A DNA stretch of 64,000 bases from Pseudomonas bijieensis (GTDB lineage: Bacteria > Pseudomonadota > Gammaproteobacteria > Pseudomonadales > Pseudomonadaceae): the NCBI RefSeq assembly GCF_013347965.1, contig NZ_CP048810.1:1302001-1366000 (forward strand). The letters are read 5' to 3'. Below the pieces are notes generated by a model. That model had not been told where the DNA came from, did not search any database, and worked only from the letters and a program-made list of their open reading frames with translations. Position numbers and translations under genes: made by a program. Below, one piece after another: positions 18,001 to 26,002 of the stretch (its first letter is position 1; every line of letters starts with the position of its first letter).

Positions 18001-18650
18001 AACTCGCCCAGGCCCTCGCCGACTTGCAGGCCCAATTCGCCGTCAGCGAACAGCGTTGCGCCGAATTGCGCGCCGACCAGGCCGAGGACCAGCGCCGACA
18101 GAATGCCAACCAGGCCCTGGCCCAGCAGATCGACCAGGCCTACACCGAGTACCAACGCTGGGCACGCCTGGATGCGCTGATCGGCTCGGCCACCGGCGAC
18201 CGCTTCCGCAAGCTGGCCCAGGCCTACAACCTCGATTTGCTGGTGCACCACGCCAACGCCCAACTGCGGCAATTGGTGCGCCGCTATCGGCTCAAGCGCG
18301 GCGGCAGCATGCTCGGGCTGCTGGTGATGGACACGGAAATGGGCGATGAACTGCGCTCGGTGCATTCGTTGTCCGGCGGCGAGACTTTCCTGGTCTCCCT
18401 CGCCCTGGCGTTGGGCCTGGCCTCGATGGCGTCCAGCACCCTGAAGATCGAATCGCTGTTCATCGACGAAGGTTTTGGCAGCCTCGATCCTGAATCCCTG
18501 CAACTGGCGATGGACGCCCTCGACGGACTGCAGGCCCAAGGTCGCAAGGTCGCGGTGATTTCCCACGTGCAGGAAATGCACGAGCGGATCCCGGTACAGA
18601 TCCAGGTCCGGCGCCAGGGCAACGGCTTGAGCACGGTGGAGGTGACATGA
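15009..18650 (+). CDS. sbcC: Exonuclease subunit SbcC
   Basis: A 1213-residue SMC-like ATPase. Walker A GPTGAGKS is at residues 37-44. Two very long Gln/Glu-rich coiled coils flank the zinc hook CPVCG near 604-608. The C-terminal half supplies the signature LSGGETF near 1120 and Walker B LFIDEGFGSLD near 1150. It pairs with SbcD as the ATP-driven DNA end-processing complex. The Gln-rich coils make several antisense frames look long and open, but these are shadows. The stop overlaps the next gene by 4 bases. Confidence 0.96.
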   Translation: MKILAIRLKNLASLAGPFEIDFTAEPLASAGLFAITGPTGAGKSTLLDALCLALFGAVPRLNNTGRDAKVPDVDGEIATGDPRTLLRRGTGDGYAEVDFRGIDGRRYRARWEANRAREKAGGKLQASRQSLRDLDNDQLLASQKGEYKAQLEAALGLNFEQFTRAVLLAQSEFSAFLKADDNDRSELLEKLTDTALYTRLGRRAFDKAKQAKETHKQLQDQATGVTPLAPEARAELDQRFNDAQQQLKAQQAQLKQLELQHTWLKDLRQLQDEQTSAAEQLQQAQVDWDALADERLKLTRLEQLAPQRHQFIRQTELTRQLEPLAVQIQQLTQQQIDLQAQQTTLEKDLANAQLALTTARQHSSDSAPLLRQAFDEQSTLTRLARDVSQSAERQEQAQQACSEGQRTIDSLLEQQRLVAERLQRIAGELEQSTHLAPLSDAWNAYRDRLQQLMLIGNRLNKGQAELTALEQSAARAFEALANQRQNLEVLYKEAGAEPEAVAEQIQLLGNLLQDNRKQLRAFEDLTRLWASQQELDKRGAELEQRQQRALQERDRLVREGGEAKAELTIAEQTLTVTRELLERQRLARSESVEQLRAQLQDEQPCPVCGSVEHPYHQPEALLQSLGRFDETEEANARKVVDLLNEKVIDLRAQYSGVIAQLKELKQQQEQLAAQQQSLAPSLEAHPLSTQLLAQDSNKRDAWLAQQNSQLHQHINQDEQRQTALLTLQQDAARLAQQLRNAETASQQASQQLSNQQQELARDRQRLDDELHHFSALLPADTLQALRTEPAATFMQLDQQIAQRLEQLEQQRDEFGEQLQRQQTLEKEQDRQQTRVQQLESAQQQFKALTEQHHACQEKLTHLLGSYASAEQWQQQLDQALEQARLGEAAANQQLQQLRNNLVQLAAELKARQEQAQSLDSELQALATGIAQWRTTHPELDDASLEALLSLDEQHVSQLRQRLLNSEKAIEQARVLLTEREQRLQNHQAQHNGNLAPEQLAQALADLQAQFAVSEQRCAELRADQAEDQRRQNANQALAQQIDQAYTEYQRWARLDALIGSATGDRFRKLAQAYNLDLLVHHANAQLRQLVRRYRLKRGGSMLGLLVMDTEMGDELRSVHSLSGGETFLVSLALALGLASMASSTLKIESLFIDEGFGSLDPESLQLAMDALDGLQAQGRKVAVISHVQEMHERIPVQIQVRRQGNGLSTVEVT

Positions 18651-19249
18651 GCCACGCCACGCTCTATTCCTTCCGGCGCTGTCCCTACGCGATGCGGGCG
18701 CGCATGGCATTGCGCTATAGCGCGGTCGAGGTGGAGATTGTCGAGGTCAGCCTGAAGGCCAAGCCAGCCGAGATGCTCGCACTTTCCAGCAAAGGCACGG
18801 TGCCGGTGCTGCAGGTCGATGGTCGGGTGATCGATGAAAGCCTGGATATCATGCGCTGGGCCTTGGCGCAGCAGGACCCGGATAATTGGAGATTGTTCGG
18901 CGACCTCGAAGGCCAGGCGTTGACGGCAGCGTTGATCGAGGAAAACGACCAGGTGTTCAAGCTGCACTTGAATCGCTACAAATACCCCGAACGCCATCCC
19001 GAGTATCCGCAGGAACATTACCGCCGCGAGGGTGAAGACTTTCTGCGCCGCCTGGAGGCATTGCTTGCAACCCGGCCGTTTCTGGCGGCGGATCACCAGA
19101 GCCTGGCCGATGTGGCGCTGATGCCGTTCGTGCGCCAGTTCGCCCATGTCGACCGTGAATGGTTCGCCCAGGCGCCCTACCCGCGGCTACAGGACTGGTT
19201 GCAAAGGTTTCTGGAGTCCGAGCTGTTCATGGCGATAATGGCCAAGTAA
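18647..19249 (+). CDS. Glutathione S-transferase family protein
   Basis: A 200-residue protein with an N-terminal thioredoxin-like fold, TLYSFRRCPYAMRARMAL, where the CPYA dipeptide position resembles glutaredoxin-2 and omega-type transferases with a catalytic Cys. GTVPVLQVDGRVIDESLDIM gives the glutathione-binding loop with its cis-Pro and Glu-Ser. The C-terminal half is helical. Its ATGA start overlaps sbcC, so it is cotranscribed with the nuclease genes, which is a common Pseudomonas arrangement without an obvious functional link. Confidence 0.85.
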   Translation: MSHATLYSFRRCPYAMRARMALRYSAVEVEIVEVSLKAKPAEMLALSSKGTVPVLQVDGRVIDESLDIMRWALAQQDPDNWRLFGDLEGQALTAALIEENDQVFKLHLNRYKYPERHPEYPQEHYRREGEDFLRRLEALLATRPFLAADHQSLADVALMPFVRQFAHVDREWFAQAPYPRLQDWLQRFLESELFMAIMAK

Positions 19250-19284
19250 CTGCCCGCACACAGCCCTGTGGCGAGGGGCACTTC

Positions 19285-19374
19285 TGTGGGAGCAAGGCTT
19301 GCCCGCGATGCAGACGCCTCAGTCCCTGAAAAGAACCGCGTCATCGTTCATCGCGAGCAAGCTTTGCTCCCACA
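19285..19374. repeat. REP doublet, TGTGGGAGCAAGG type
   Basis: TGTGGGAGCAAGGCTTGCCC at 19285 pairs with the inverted, slightly diverged copy at 19349-19374. A third degraded copy (GGGCAAGCCTTGCTCTCGC) follows at about 19396-19414. It fills the gap between the GST gene and a small secreted peptide gene on the other strand. Confidence 0.85.
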
Positions 19375-19435
19375 GAGAAAATCAACCTCCACTACGGGCA
19401 AGCCTTGCTCTCGCAAAATCTCTAAGCAGACCCAC

Positions 19436-19561
19436 TCAGTCACTCAGCAAACTCAACAATCGCTCACGCGCCACTTCCAACTCAGCGGAATCCGGCTGAG
19501 CGGCTGAAACAATTGGAGTCGAGTAGAGAAACAGCAGCATCACTGCCAGACGCATCGCCAT
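19436..19561 (-). CDS. Small secreted peptide (41 residues)
   Basis: The minus-strand frame starts at ATG 19561 with AAGGA about nine bases upstream and encodes 41 residues. An N-terminal signal-like segment, MAMRLAVMLLFLYSTPIVSA, is followed by AQPDSAELEVARERLLSLLSD, a short charged amphipathic helix. Signal peptidase would cut after VSA. I know of no function. The good ribosome site, signal-like N-terminus and codon use support a real gene, but conservation was not testable here. Confidence 0.55.
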   Translation of the reverse strand: MAMRLAVMLLFLYSTPIVSAAQPDSAELEVARERLLSLLSD

Positions 19562-19656
19562 GGTGTCGATCCTTATCGGTAAAGGAGTCAATTTGTCAGC
19601 GCCAAATTTAAACACATGGCCAAGTGATATTACAGTAGGATTTCACTGGAAACGGC

Positions 19657-19717
19657 GAAGCCTGCGATCTTTTCTCTCCACCTGAACGTCAGGGAAGATG
19701 AAAAGATCGCAGGCTTC
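19657..19717. terminator. Long perfect inverted repeat, probable terminator or repeat element
   Basis: Bases 19657-19674 (GAAGCCTGCGATCTTTTC) and 19700-19717 are exact 18-base reverse complements around a 25-base loop. It sits between two small minus-strand genes, just after the stop at 19735. It may end transcription of that gene. The arm sequence is also reminiscent of dispersed Pseudomonas repeats, so a mobile origin is possible. Confidence 0.7.
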
Positions 19718-19734
19718 TGTCGTTGGGCGATATT

Positions 19735-19914
19735 TCAGTGTTGGGTCTTGTGGTCCAACGCGGCATAGAAGTTGGCGCTTTGTTGCAGGTATTTCTCGGT
19801 GTAGCTCTGGGTGCGGTTTCTTTTGTCGCTGATCTCGATGTTGGCACTGGCTGGCAGCGCCACGGTGGCGGAGATAGCGGAAGCGGCGATTACAGAGAAG
19901 AGATTCAGATTCAT
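19735..19914 (-). CDS. Small secreted protein of unknown function (59 residues)
   Basis: The ATG at 19914 has GAGGT eight bases upstream. The 59 residues comprise a signal peptide (MNLNLFSVIAASAISATVAL, cut after ASA) and a mature part beginning NIEISDKRNRTQSYTEKYLQ that is polar and lacks Cys. This type of small periplasmic protein is common in Pseudomonas but uncharacterised. A longer frame reaching 19968 has no supporting start. Confidence 0.7.
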   Translation of the reverse strand: MNLNLFSVIAASAISATVALPASANIEISDKRNRTQSYTEKYLQQSANFYAALDHKTQH

Positions 19915-20070
19915 GGCGGTAGACCTCGGATTCAGTTGGCTGGCTTGCCCGGTTGGGCCGTGAAGCAAACTTACGCGCCGAGGCGTCTCGTCTTGAAATG
20001 CTTTGTAGTACTAGCGAATATCAGTCTCGTTGATACAACGGCGCGGGCCACGAAAAACGCGGCCTGCGGT

Positions 20071-21246
20071 CTATTGACGGACGATGAACTTCAGGTCGCT
20101 GGGGGCATCCACCGGCAATTTCTGCACGGTTTTACCCAGCAGGCCGGTCTTGGAATCGCGCTCGAGCACCACGATCTGGTTGCTCTTCTGGTTGGCGATC
20201 AGCAGGAACTTGCCACTCGGATCGAGACTGAACTCCCGAGGATGATCGCCTTCGACCGAGCGACGCTGAAGCTCTTTCAGCGTGCCGGCGACCGGGTCGA
20301 TGGCGAACACCAGTATTTCATTGGTGGTGCCACGATTGCTGACGTAGAGAAACTTCCCGTCCCCGGAAGCATGCAGCGCGGCTGCCGCCCTACCCGGCTG
20401 AGGTTTGCCAGCCGCCAGGTCCACCAATTGGCGCTGGGTCAGGTGTCCGTCCTGGTAATCGAACACAGCCACTTGCGCGCTCATTTCCATGGTCAGCCAG
20501 GCATGCTTGCCATCGGCGCTGAACAGCAGGTGACGCGGGCCGCTGCCGGGTGGTAACTGCACGAAGGCAGGGGCGGCGGCGGTCAACGGTAGTTCGGGAT
20601 TGGCCTTGGGGTCATAGCGGTAGATGAACACCTTGTCCGCCCCCAGGTCGTTGGCGAATACGTACTTGCCATCTGGAGAGGACACGGCGGCATGCACATG
20701 GGCCGACATCTGCCGCTCGGGATTGACCCGGCTCGGCTGATGGCTGCTCAACTGCACCGGGGGTGACAACTTGCCGTCAGAGGCCACCGGCAACACCGCC
20801 AGGGTGCCACCCGGGTCTTCCACCACCGAATAGTTGCTGACCAGCAAATGACGGCCATCGCCGCTGAGGCTGGAATGAGTCGGCTCGTTGCCCAGGGACT
20901 GCACCTGGTTGATCAGGCTCAGTTCGTGGGTCTTCGGGTCGATGGTGTAACTGCTGACCTTGCCCACCGGGTCTCTCTGGCCCGGACCGTTTTCGTTGAC
21001 CACGAACAGCCGCGTCAGGTCGGGCGAGAGAGTCAACCACGAAGGGTTGTCCGTCTTGATGACTTGCAAGGGATTGGCATCGAGCTGGCCGGTGCGGCTG
21101 TCGAATTGCAAGCGGTAGATGCCCTGGCTCTGGCCGGCGGTGTAGGACCCCACCAGCAGTTGATGACGTTCGTTGGTATCGGCCTGAACGCCCATGGCAC
21201 CCAAGCTGCCGGCCATCAACAGCGGCCAGAAACTACGCATCTTCAT
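20071..21246 (-). CDS. Periplasmic lactonase-family beta-propeller protein
   Basis: A 391-residue protein with a signal peptide (FWPLLMAGSLGAMGVQA) and seven-bladed propeller repeats such as GSYTAGQSQGIYRLQFD, HSSLSGDGRHLLVSNY and GPRHLLFSADGKHAWLTMEM, matching the 6-phosphogluconolactonase (Pgl/YbhE) lactonase family. The signal peptide makes a cytoplasmic pentose-phosphate role unlikely; a periplasmic aldonolactone hydrolase is plausible. ATG 21246 is chosen for the GAGG motif about nine bases upstream, though 21240 and 21261 are possible. The start overlaps the DUF5629 gene by 14 bases. Confidence 0.82.
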   Translation of the reverse strand: MKMRSFWPLLMAGSLGAMGVQADTNERHQLLVGSYTAGQSQGIYRLQFDSRTGQLDANPLQVIKTDNPSWLTLSPDLTRLFVVNENGPGQRDPVGKVSSYTIDPKTHELSLINQVQSLGNEPTHSSLSGDGRHLLVSNYSVVEDPGGTLAVLPVASDGKLSPPVQLSSHQPSRVNPERQMSAHVHAAVSSPDGKYVFANDLGADKVFIYRYDPKANPELPLTAAAPAFVQLPPGSGPRHLLFSADGKHAWLTMEMSAQVAVFDYQDGHLTQRQLVDLAAGKPQPGRAAAALHASGDGKFLYVSNRGTTNEILVFAIDPVAGTLKELQRRSVEGDHPREFSLDPSGKFLLIANQKSNQIVVLERDSKTGLLGKTVQKLPVDAPSDLKFIVRQ

Positions 21247-21529
21247 GTTCCTCATCCTCATCGTCGTGGCCGCTGGTCGCTTCCACGCACTCCAAGTGGT
21301 GGTCGCCCGAATCGCTGGTGATGATCCAGTGATTCTCGGCTTTGTCGAACGTCGCGGCCTGCATTTGCGTCGGCGTGAAACGCCAGTACTCGAGGGTACG
21401 GCCGTTCATGCACTCGACGTGCAATTGCTCCTGCTCGTCGAGGTAAAAATCGAACGCGTGCAACCTGTCGATAATCAGCATGTCGCAGGATTCGAGGGCG
21501 AGCAGGAGGGGGGCGGTTACGGCAGTCAT
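21233..21529 (-). CDS. DUF5629 family protein
   Basis: A 98-residue acidic protein, MTAVTAPLLLALESCDMLII then DRLHAFDFYLDEQEQLHVEC, ending in an Asp/Glu/His-rich tail (GHDDEDEEHEDA). It matches the small Pseudomonas family DUF5629, of unknown function. Its 3' end overlaps the lactonase start, so the two are probably cotranscribed. No signal peptide or membrane segment is visible. The His/Asp/Glu tail could bind metal, but that is speculation. Confidence 0.72.
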   Translation of the reverse strand: MTAVTAPLLLALESCDMLIIDRLHAFDFYLDEQEQLHVECMNGRTLEYWRFTPTQMQAATFDKAENHWIITSDSGDHHLECVEATSGHDDEDEEHEDA

Positions 21530-21625
21530 GGTGATCAGTCGGTCATTGGGAAAGTTGCCATGATAACCCAATGTGGGAGTGGGCCTTGGGCCATAAGGTT
21601 CGAAAGCACTTTCGCCTGCCAGATC

Positions 21626-21724
21626 GCCATCGCGAGCAGGCTCGCTCCCACACTTGGATTTTCAGCGAACACAAACTCTGTATTCACTAGAGATCCCCTG
21701 TGGAAGCGAGCCTGCTCGCGATAG
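21626..21724. repeat. REP doublet, GCGAGCAGGCTCGCTCCCAC type
   Basis: The arm at 21626-21653 and the inverted arm at 21699-21724 (TGTGGAAGCGAGCCTGCTCG) flank about 45 AT-richer bases between the DUF5629 and aldehyde dehydrogenase genes. A further degraded arm lies near 21571. Confidence 0.85.
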
Positions 21725-21767
21725 CTGCAGCTCATTCAACCCCGATGCAACTGCCTCACCGCGAAGG

Positions 21768-23348
21768 TCAGAGCGCCTCGCGCCCCGGCACCCCATCCAC
21801 CAACCGCAGGATCCCCAACGGGTTGGCATTCTTCAGCGGCTCGGGCAACAGGCTGTCGGGATAGTTCTGGAAGCACACCGGACGCAGGAAACGATCGATC
21901 GCCAAAGTCCCCACCGAAGTACCACGAGCATCGGAGGTCGCCGGGTAAGGCCCGCCGTGAACCATCGAATCACACACTTCCACCCCGGTCGGATAACCGT
22001 TGAGCAGGATGCGACCGACCTTCTGTTCCAACAACGGCGTCAATTCGCTGAAGCGTTCGAAATCCGCCGGTTCGCCGATCATCGTTGCGGTCAGTTGACC
22101 GTGCAGGCCGTTCAGCGCGGCGGTCAGTTGCGCCTGGTCGGCGACTTCGACAAATACGGTGGTGGGGCCGAACACTTCTTCTTGCAGCGCTTCGTCACCC
22201 TTGATCAACAGACTGGCGTCGGCCTTGAACAGCTGCGGCTGGGCCTGGTTGCCCTGCTGCTCGCGCCCGGCCAGGCGTTCGATGCCCGGGTGAGCCAGCA
22301 GTTTTTGCAGGCCCTTGCCGTAGCTTTGCAGCGTGCCGGCGTTGAGCATGGTCTGGGGCGCCTGGTCGCCGATCAGCGCGGCGACCTGCTGGGTGAAGGC
22401 CGTGAATTGCGGCGAGCGAATACCAATCACCAGGCCCGGGTTGGTACAGAACTGACCGCAGCCCTGCACCACCGAAGCGGTCAGGTCGCGAGCGATACTT
22501 TCGGCGCGGGTCTCCAGCGCTTGCGGCAGCACGATCACTGGGTTGATGCTCGACATTTCGGCAAACACCGGAATCGGCTGTGGCCGCGCGGCCGCCATGT
22601 CGCACAAGGCACGCCCACCCTTGAGGGAGCCGGTGAAGCCCACGGCCTGGATCGCCGGATGCTTGACCAGCCACTCGCCGACGCCACCGCCGTAGATCAT
22701 GTTGAACACACCGGCCGGCATCGCGGACTTTTCAGCCGCACGGATAATTGCATCGGCCACGTACTCGGCGGTCGCCATGTGCCCGCTATGGGCCTTGAAT
22801 ACCACCGGGCAACCGGCGGCCAGGGCCGACGCCGTGTCGCCACCGGCCGTGGAGAACGCCAGGGGGAAGTTGCTGGCGCCGAACACCGCCACCGGGCCCA
22901 GGCCGATGCGGTACTGACGCAGGTCCGGACGGGGCAACGGCGTGCGCTCCGGCAAGGCCCGGTCGATGCGCGCACCGTAGAAATCGCCACGGCGCAAGAC
23001 CTTGGCGAACAGACGCATCTGGCCGCTGGTGCGACCGCGCTCGCCCTGGATCCGCGCCGCCGGCAATGCGGTTTCACGGCAGACTACGGCGACGAACTCA
23101 TCGCCCAGGGCATCCAGTTCATCGGCAATGGCTTCGAGGAACTCGGCGCGACGCACCGCGCTCAGGCTGCGATAGGCCGGATAAGCAGCAGCGGCGGCCT
23201 TGGCGGCGGCGTCGACTTCTTCTGCCGTGGCCTGGATGAAATCATGGGGCAAGGCTTCGCCGGTGCTGGCGTCGACGCTCTGCAGGCGAGTCTGGCCGGC
23301 CGCACTGCGCGCCCCGCCGATGTAGTTGTGGCCAAGGATCTGGTTCAT
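21768..23348 (-). CDS. Aldehyde dehydrogenase, probable alpha-ketoglutaric semialdehyde dehydrogenase
   Basis: A 526-residue aldehyde dehydrogenase of the long (NADP+) class. The fold is indicated by FGASNFPLAFSTAGGDTASA (cofactor region), AVGFTGSLKGGRALCD, the general-base Glu in FAEMSSINP and the catalytic Cys in GCGQFCTNPG near residues 297-306. Sitting next to an AraD1-type hydrolase and an IlvD-type dehydratase, it most likely oxidises 2,5-dioxopentanoate to 2-oxoglutarate, the last step of non-phosphorylative pentonate or hexarate degradation. It starts 13 bases after the hydrolase stop in the same operon. Confidence 0.88.
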   Translation of the reverse strand: MNQILGHNYIGGARSAAGQTRLQSVDASTGEALPHDFIQATAEEVDAAAKAAAAAYPAYRSLSAVRRAEFLEAIADELDALGDEFVAVVCRETALPAARIQGERGRTSGQMRLFAKVLRRGDFYGARIDRALPERTPLPRPDLRQYRIGLGPVAVFGASNFPLAFSTAGGDTASALAAGCPVVFKAHSGHMATAEYVADAIIRAAEKSAMPAGVFNMIYGGGVGEWLVKHPAIQAVGFTGSLKGGRALCDMAAARPQPIPVFAEMSSINPVIVLPQALETRAESIARDLTASVVQGCGQFCTNPGLVIGIRSPQFTAFTQQVAALIGDQAPQTMLNAGTLQSYGKGLQKLLAHPGIERLAGREQQGNQAQPQLFKADASLLIKGDEALQEEVFGPTTVFVEVADQAQLTAALNGLHGQLTATMIGEPADFERFSELTPLLEQKVGRILLNGYPTGVEVCDSMVHGGPYPATSDARGTSVGTLAIDRFLRPVCFQNYPDSLLPEPLKNANPLGILRLVDGVPGREAL

Positions 23349-23360
23349 CGCAAGTCTCCT

Positions 23361-24353
23361 TTAAAGTGTGCCGATAGTACCCGGGTTGAACACCGCGTCC
23401 ACCGGGGCAATGCCGTTGACCAGCGGCGCGCCGAACTCAGCCTGGCTGATTTCGAACACATCCCCCGGCTGCGTGCGGATGCCGTCGGCGAACGACAGGG
23501 TCGCGGTGCCGAAGAAGTGAACGTGGACATCCCCCGGGCGCAGGAACTGACTGTACTTGAAATGGTGGAATTCCAGGTTTTCCAGGCTGTGGCACATGTT
23601 CGCCTCGCCGCTGAGGAATTCGTTCTGCCACAGCACTTCGCCGTTGCGCAGGATACGACTGGTCCCGGACAGATGTTGAGGCAATTCACCCACGCGAAGT
23701 TCCGGGCCAAAACTGCAACTGCGCAATTTCGAATGGGCCAGGTACAGGTAATTCTTGCGCTCCATCACGTGGTCGGAAAACTCGTTGCCCACCGCAAAGC
23801 CCAGGCGATACGGCTTGCCGTCATGGCCGATGACATACAGGCCACTGATTTCCGGCTCCTCGCCCGCGTCTTCGGCGAACGGCGGCAGCGGGAACGGATG
23901 GCCCGGACGGACCACAATACTGCCGTCGCCCTTATAGAACCATTCCGGTTGCACACCGGCCTGCCCGGCCTCGGGCTTGCCGCCCTCCACACCCCACTTG
24001 AAGATGCGCATGGTGTCGGTCATGGTCGCTTCGTCGCCAGCCTGCTGGTGCATCTTGTCCCGGGCCGAGGCACTGCCCAGGTGGGTCAGGCCGGTGCCGC
24101 TGACCAGCAGGTGCGCCGGGTCCGGGTGGTCCAGTGGAGGCAGGATGCGCAGCTCAGCGAGCAACCGCGCGTAGTCATGGCTGGCGCCCAAGCCCAGGCT
24201 GTTGACCTGCTGCTCAAGCTTCACACCGGCCTTGATGGCCGCCAGCGCCAGGTCGCGCACGCTCCCGGCGCCCTGCACTTCCCGTACTTGCTGGCCGTCG
24301 ACCACACCGACACGGCGCTCGCCGCCAGGCAATTCGAACTGAACTAAACGCAT
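23361..24353 (-). CDS. araD1: AraD1-family 2-keto-3-deoxy-sugar-acid dehydratase (FAH superfamily)
   Basis: A 330-residue protein of the fumarylacetoacetate hydrolase superfamily, starting MRLVQFELPGG at ATG 24353 behind GGGAG. Recognisable blocks include LLVSGTGLTHLGSASARDKM, EPEISGLYVIGHDGKPYRLG and SFGPELRVG, as in AraD1-type L-2-keto-3-deoxyarabonate dehydratases. Such enzymes convert 2-keto-3-deoxy acids to alpha-ketoglutaric semialdehyde, the substrate of the adjacent dehydrogenase. The precise sugar acid is inferred. A REP doublet separates it from the MFS gene upstream. Confidence 0.85.
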   Translation of the reverse strand: MRLVQFELPGGERRVGVVDGQQVREVQGAGSVRDLALAAIKAGVKLEQQVNSLGLGASHDYARLLAELRILPPLDHPDPAHLLVSGTGLTHLGSASARDKMHQQAGDEATMTDTMRIFKWGVEGGKPEAGQAGVQPEWFYKGDGSIVVRPGHPFPLPPFAEDAGEEPEISGLYVIGHDGKPYRLGFAVGNEFSDHVMERKNYLYLAHSKLRSCSFGPELRVGELPQHLSGTSRILRNGEVLWQNEFLSGEANMCHSLENLEFHHFKYSQFLRPGDVHVHFFGTATLSFADGIRTQPGDVFEISQAEFGAPLVNGIAPVDAVFNPGTIGTL

Positions 24354-24397
24354 GGATTTTCTCCCTGTAAACAAAACTTGAATTCGGTGCGGTCCCC

Positions 24398-24487
24398 TGT
24401 GGGAGCGAGCCTGCTCGCGATGCGATCTCACAGTCGACATCATGGGTGAATGTAAAACCGCTATCGCGAGCAGGCTCGCTCCCACAG
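24398..24487. repeat. REP doublet, TGTGGGAGCGAGCCTG type
   Basis: TGTGGGAGCGAGCCTGCTCG at 24398 and its inverted copy ending at 24487 flank about 38 bases. It lies inside the minus-strand operon, between the MFS and araD1 genes, where it may affect mRNA stability. Confidence 0.9.
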
Positions 24488-24511
24488 TTTGATCGGCGTC
24501 GACCCGCAAAT

Positions 24512-25834
24512 TTATGTACGCGTTGCCCCCCGGGCGCTGGCCGCGAATTGATCCGCCGGCAGCACATGCTTGCGCTCCAGCAACCGATACACCACGCCGG
24601 TCAACACCAGGCCAAAGACCATCACACCCGACAGGAAATACAGCCCCGAAGCCAGGTTGCCGGTGTACTCCTTCAACGCGCCGATCACGAACGGCCCGAT
24701 GTAACCACCCAGGTTGCCCACCGAGTTGATCAGCGCGATACCCGCCGCCGCACTGGCGCCGGCAAAGAATCGCCCGGGCAAGGTCCAGAACACCGCCGTG
24801 CAGGAAAACAGCGCGAACGCCACCAGGCACAGCGCCGCCAATTGCAACACCGGCACCGACAACCAGGCGCTGAGGAACAGGCCGATGGCGCCCAGCACGT
24901 ACAACACGGCCAGGTGACCGTAGCGATCGTTCAGGCGGTCGGAACTGCGGGGAATGATCAGCAGGCCGACGATGCCGAAGATGTACGGCACCGACGACAC
25001 GAAGCCGGTCACCAAATCACTGCCGCCGAACTGTTTGATCAGCGTTGGCAGCCACAAGCCCAGGCCGTAAATGCTCAAGGTCACCGGCAGATAGAACAGT
25101 GCCAGCAGCAAGACACGCTTGTCTTTCAAGGCGTGCAGCGGGTTGCCATGGCGAGTCTGACCATATTCCTGTAAGTCTTTTTTCAGCTCACCGGTCAGCC
25201 AGTCCTTCTCGGCCTGGTCCATCCATTTCACTTGTTGCGGGCCATCCGGCAGGTAACGCAGCACCGGCCAGGTCAACAGCACCGCTGGCAGGCCGATGAC
25301 GATGAACAGCCACTGCCAGCCGTGCAGGCCAAGGATGCCGTCCATGCCCAGCAAGCCACCGGACACCGGGCCGGTGATCATCATCGCGATGGGTTGGGAA
25401 AGAATGAACAGGCCCAGGATCTTGCCGCGATGGCGCACCGGAAACCATTGGGTGATGTAGTACAGCACGCCCGGGAAGAACCCGGCTTCGGCCGCGCCCA
25501 GCAAAAAGCGCATCACATAGAAGCTATGCGGGCCTTGGACGAACGCCATGCCGATGGTGATGGCGCCCCAGGTGATCATGATCCGGGCGAACCAGCGCCG
25601 GGCTCCGAAGCGTTCGAGCATCAGGTTGCTGGGGATCTCCAGCAGGAAATACCCGATGAAAAACAGCCCTGCGCCCAGGCCGTAGGCGGCATCGCCAATA
25701 CCGATGTCAGCGCCCATGTGCAGCTTGGCAAAGCCCACGGCGGAGCGGTCTACATAGGCGATCAGGTACAGCAGGATCAGGAAGGGAATCAGTTTCAGCG
25801 TGATGCGACGAATAAGCCGCAATTCCTGGCTCAT
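24512..25834 (-). CDS. MFS transporter, sugar-acid (ACS) type
   Basis: A 440-residue major facilitator with twelve predicted membrane helices. The family motif region YLIAYVDRSAVGFA and ERFGARRWFARIM follow the first helices, and a basic loop (LKDKRVLLLALF) divides the halves. It resembles the anion:cation symporter group that carries hexuronates, tartrate and related acids. The locus supplies dehydratase and semialdehyde dehydrogenase enzymes, so uptake of an aldonate or aldarate is likely. It is transcribed divergently from the dehydratase, sharing the operator region at 25835-26027. Confidence 0.85.
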   Translation of the reverse strand: MSQELRLIRRITLKLIPFLILLYLIAYVDRSAVGFAKLHMGADIGIGDAAYGLGAGLFFIGYFLLEIPSNLMLERFGARRWFARIMITWGAITIGMAFVQGPHSFYVMRFLLGAAEAGFFPGVLYYITQWFPVRHRGKILGLFILSQPIAMMITGPVSGGLLGMDGILGLHGWQWLFIVIGLPAVLLTWPVLRYLPDGPQQVKWMDQAEKDWLTGELKKDLQEYGQTRHGNPLHALKDKRVLLLALFYLPVTLSIYGLGLWLPTLIKQFGGSDLVTGFVSSVPYIFGIVGLLIIPRSSDRLNDRYGHLAVLYVLGAIGLFLSAWLSVPVLQLAALCLVAFALFSCTAVFWTLPGRFFAGASAAAGIALINSVGNLGGYIGPFVIGALKEYTGNLASGLYFLSGVMVFGLVLTGVVYRLLERKHVLPADQFAASARGATRT

Positions 25835-25927
25835 GGGACCGGTCTCCGATTGTTGTTGTTATGGAACCTCGGGGGATTTCTCTCGCGAATGACCGCCAGG
25901 ACAATCCCTCCGTTGAATCGGACTATA

Positions 25928-25938
25928 TAGTAATACTA
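25928..25938. promoter_or_regulatory. GntR (FadR-type) operator, MFS-proximal
   Basis: TAGTAATACTA at 25928-25938 fits the FadR-subfamily consensus TNGTNNNACNA and is extended by the flanking bases to the palindrome ATAGT-AAT-ACTAT. It is preceded by ACTATATAGT, shared with the second site, and lies 94 bases upstream of the MFS start. Confidence 0.65.
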
Positions 25939-26002
25939 TTTACCCAACAACACTTCCAAACCGCGTAAATTGCGCTTATGTTACGCTTCAGCTCGAACTA
26001 TA

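Noticed and set aside
21654-24347. An 897-codon plus-strand frame opposite the dehydrogenase and AraD1 genes
   Set aside because: It is antisense to two recognised enzymes and rich in His, Gln and Arg, as shadow frames are.
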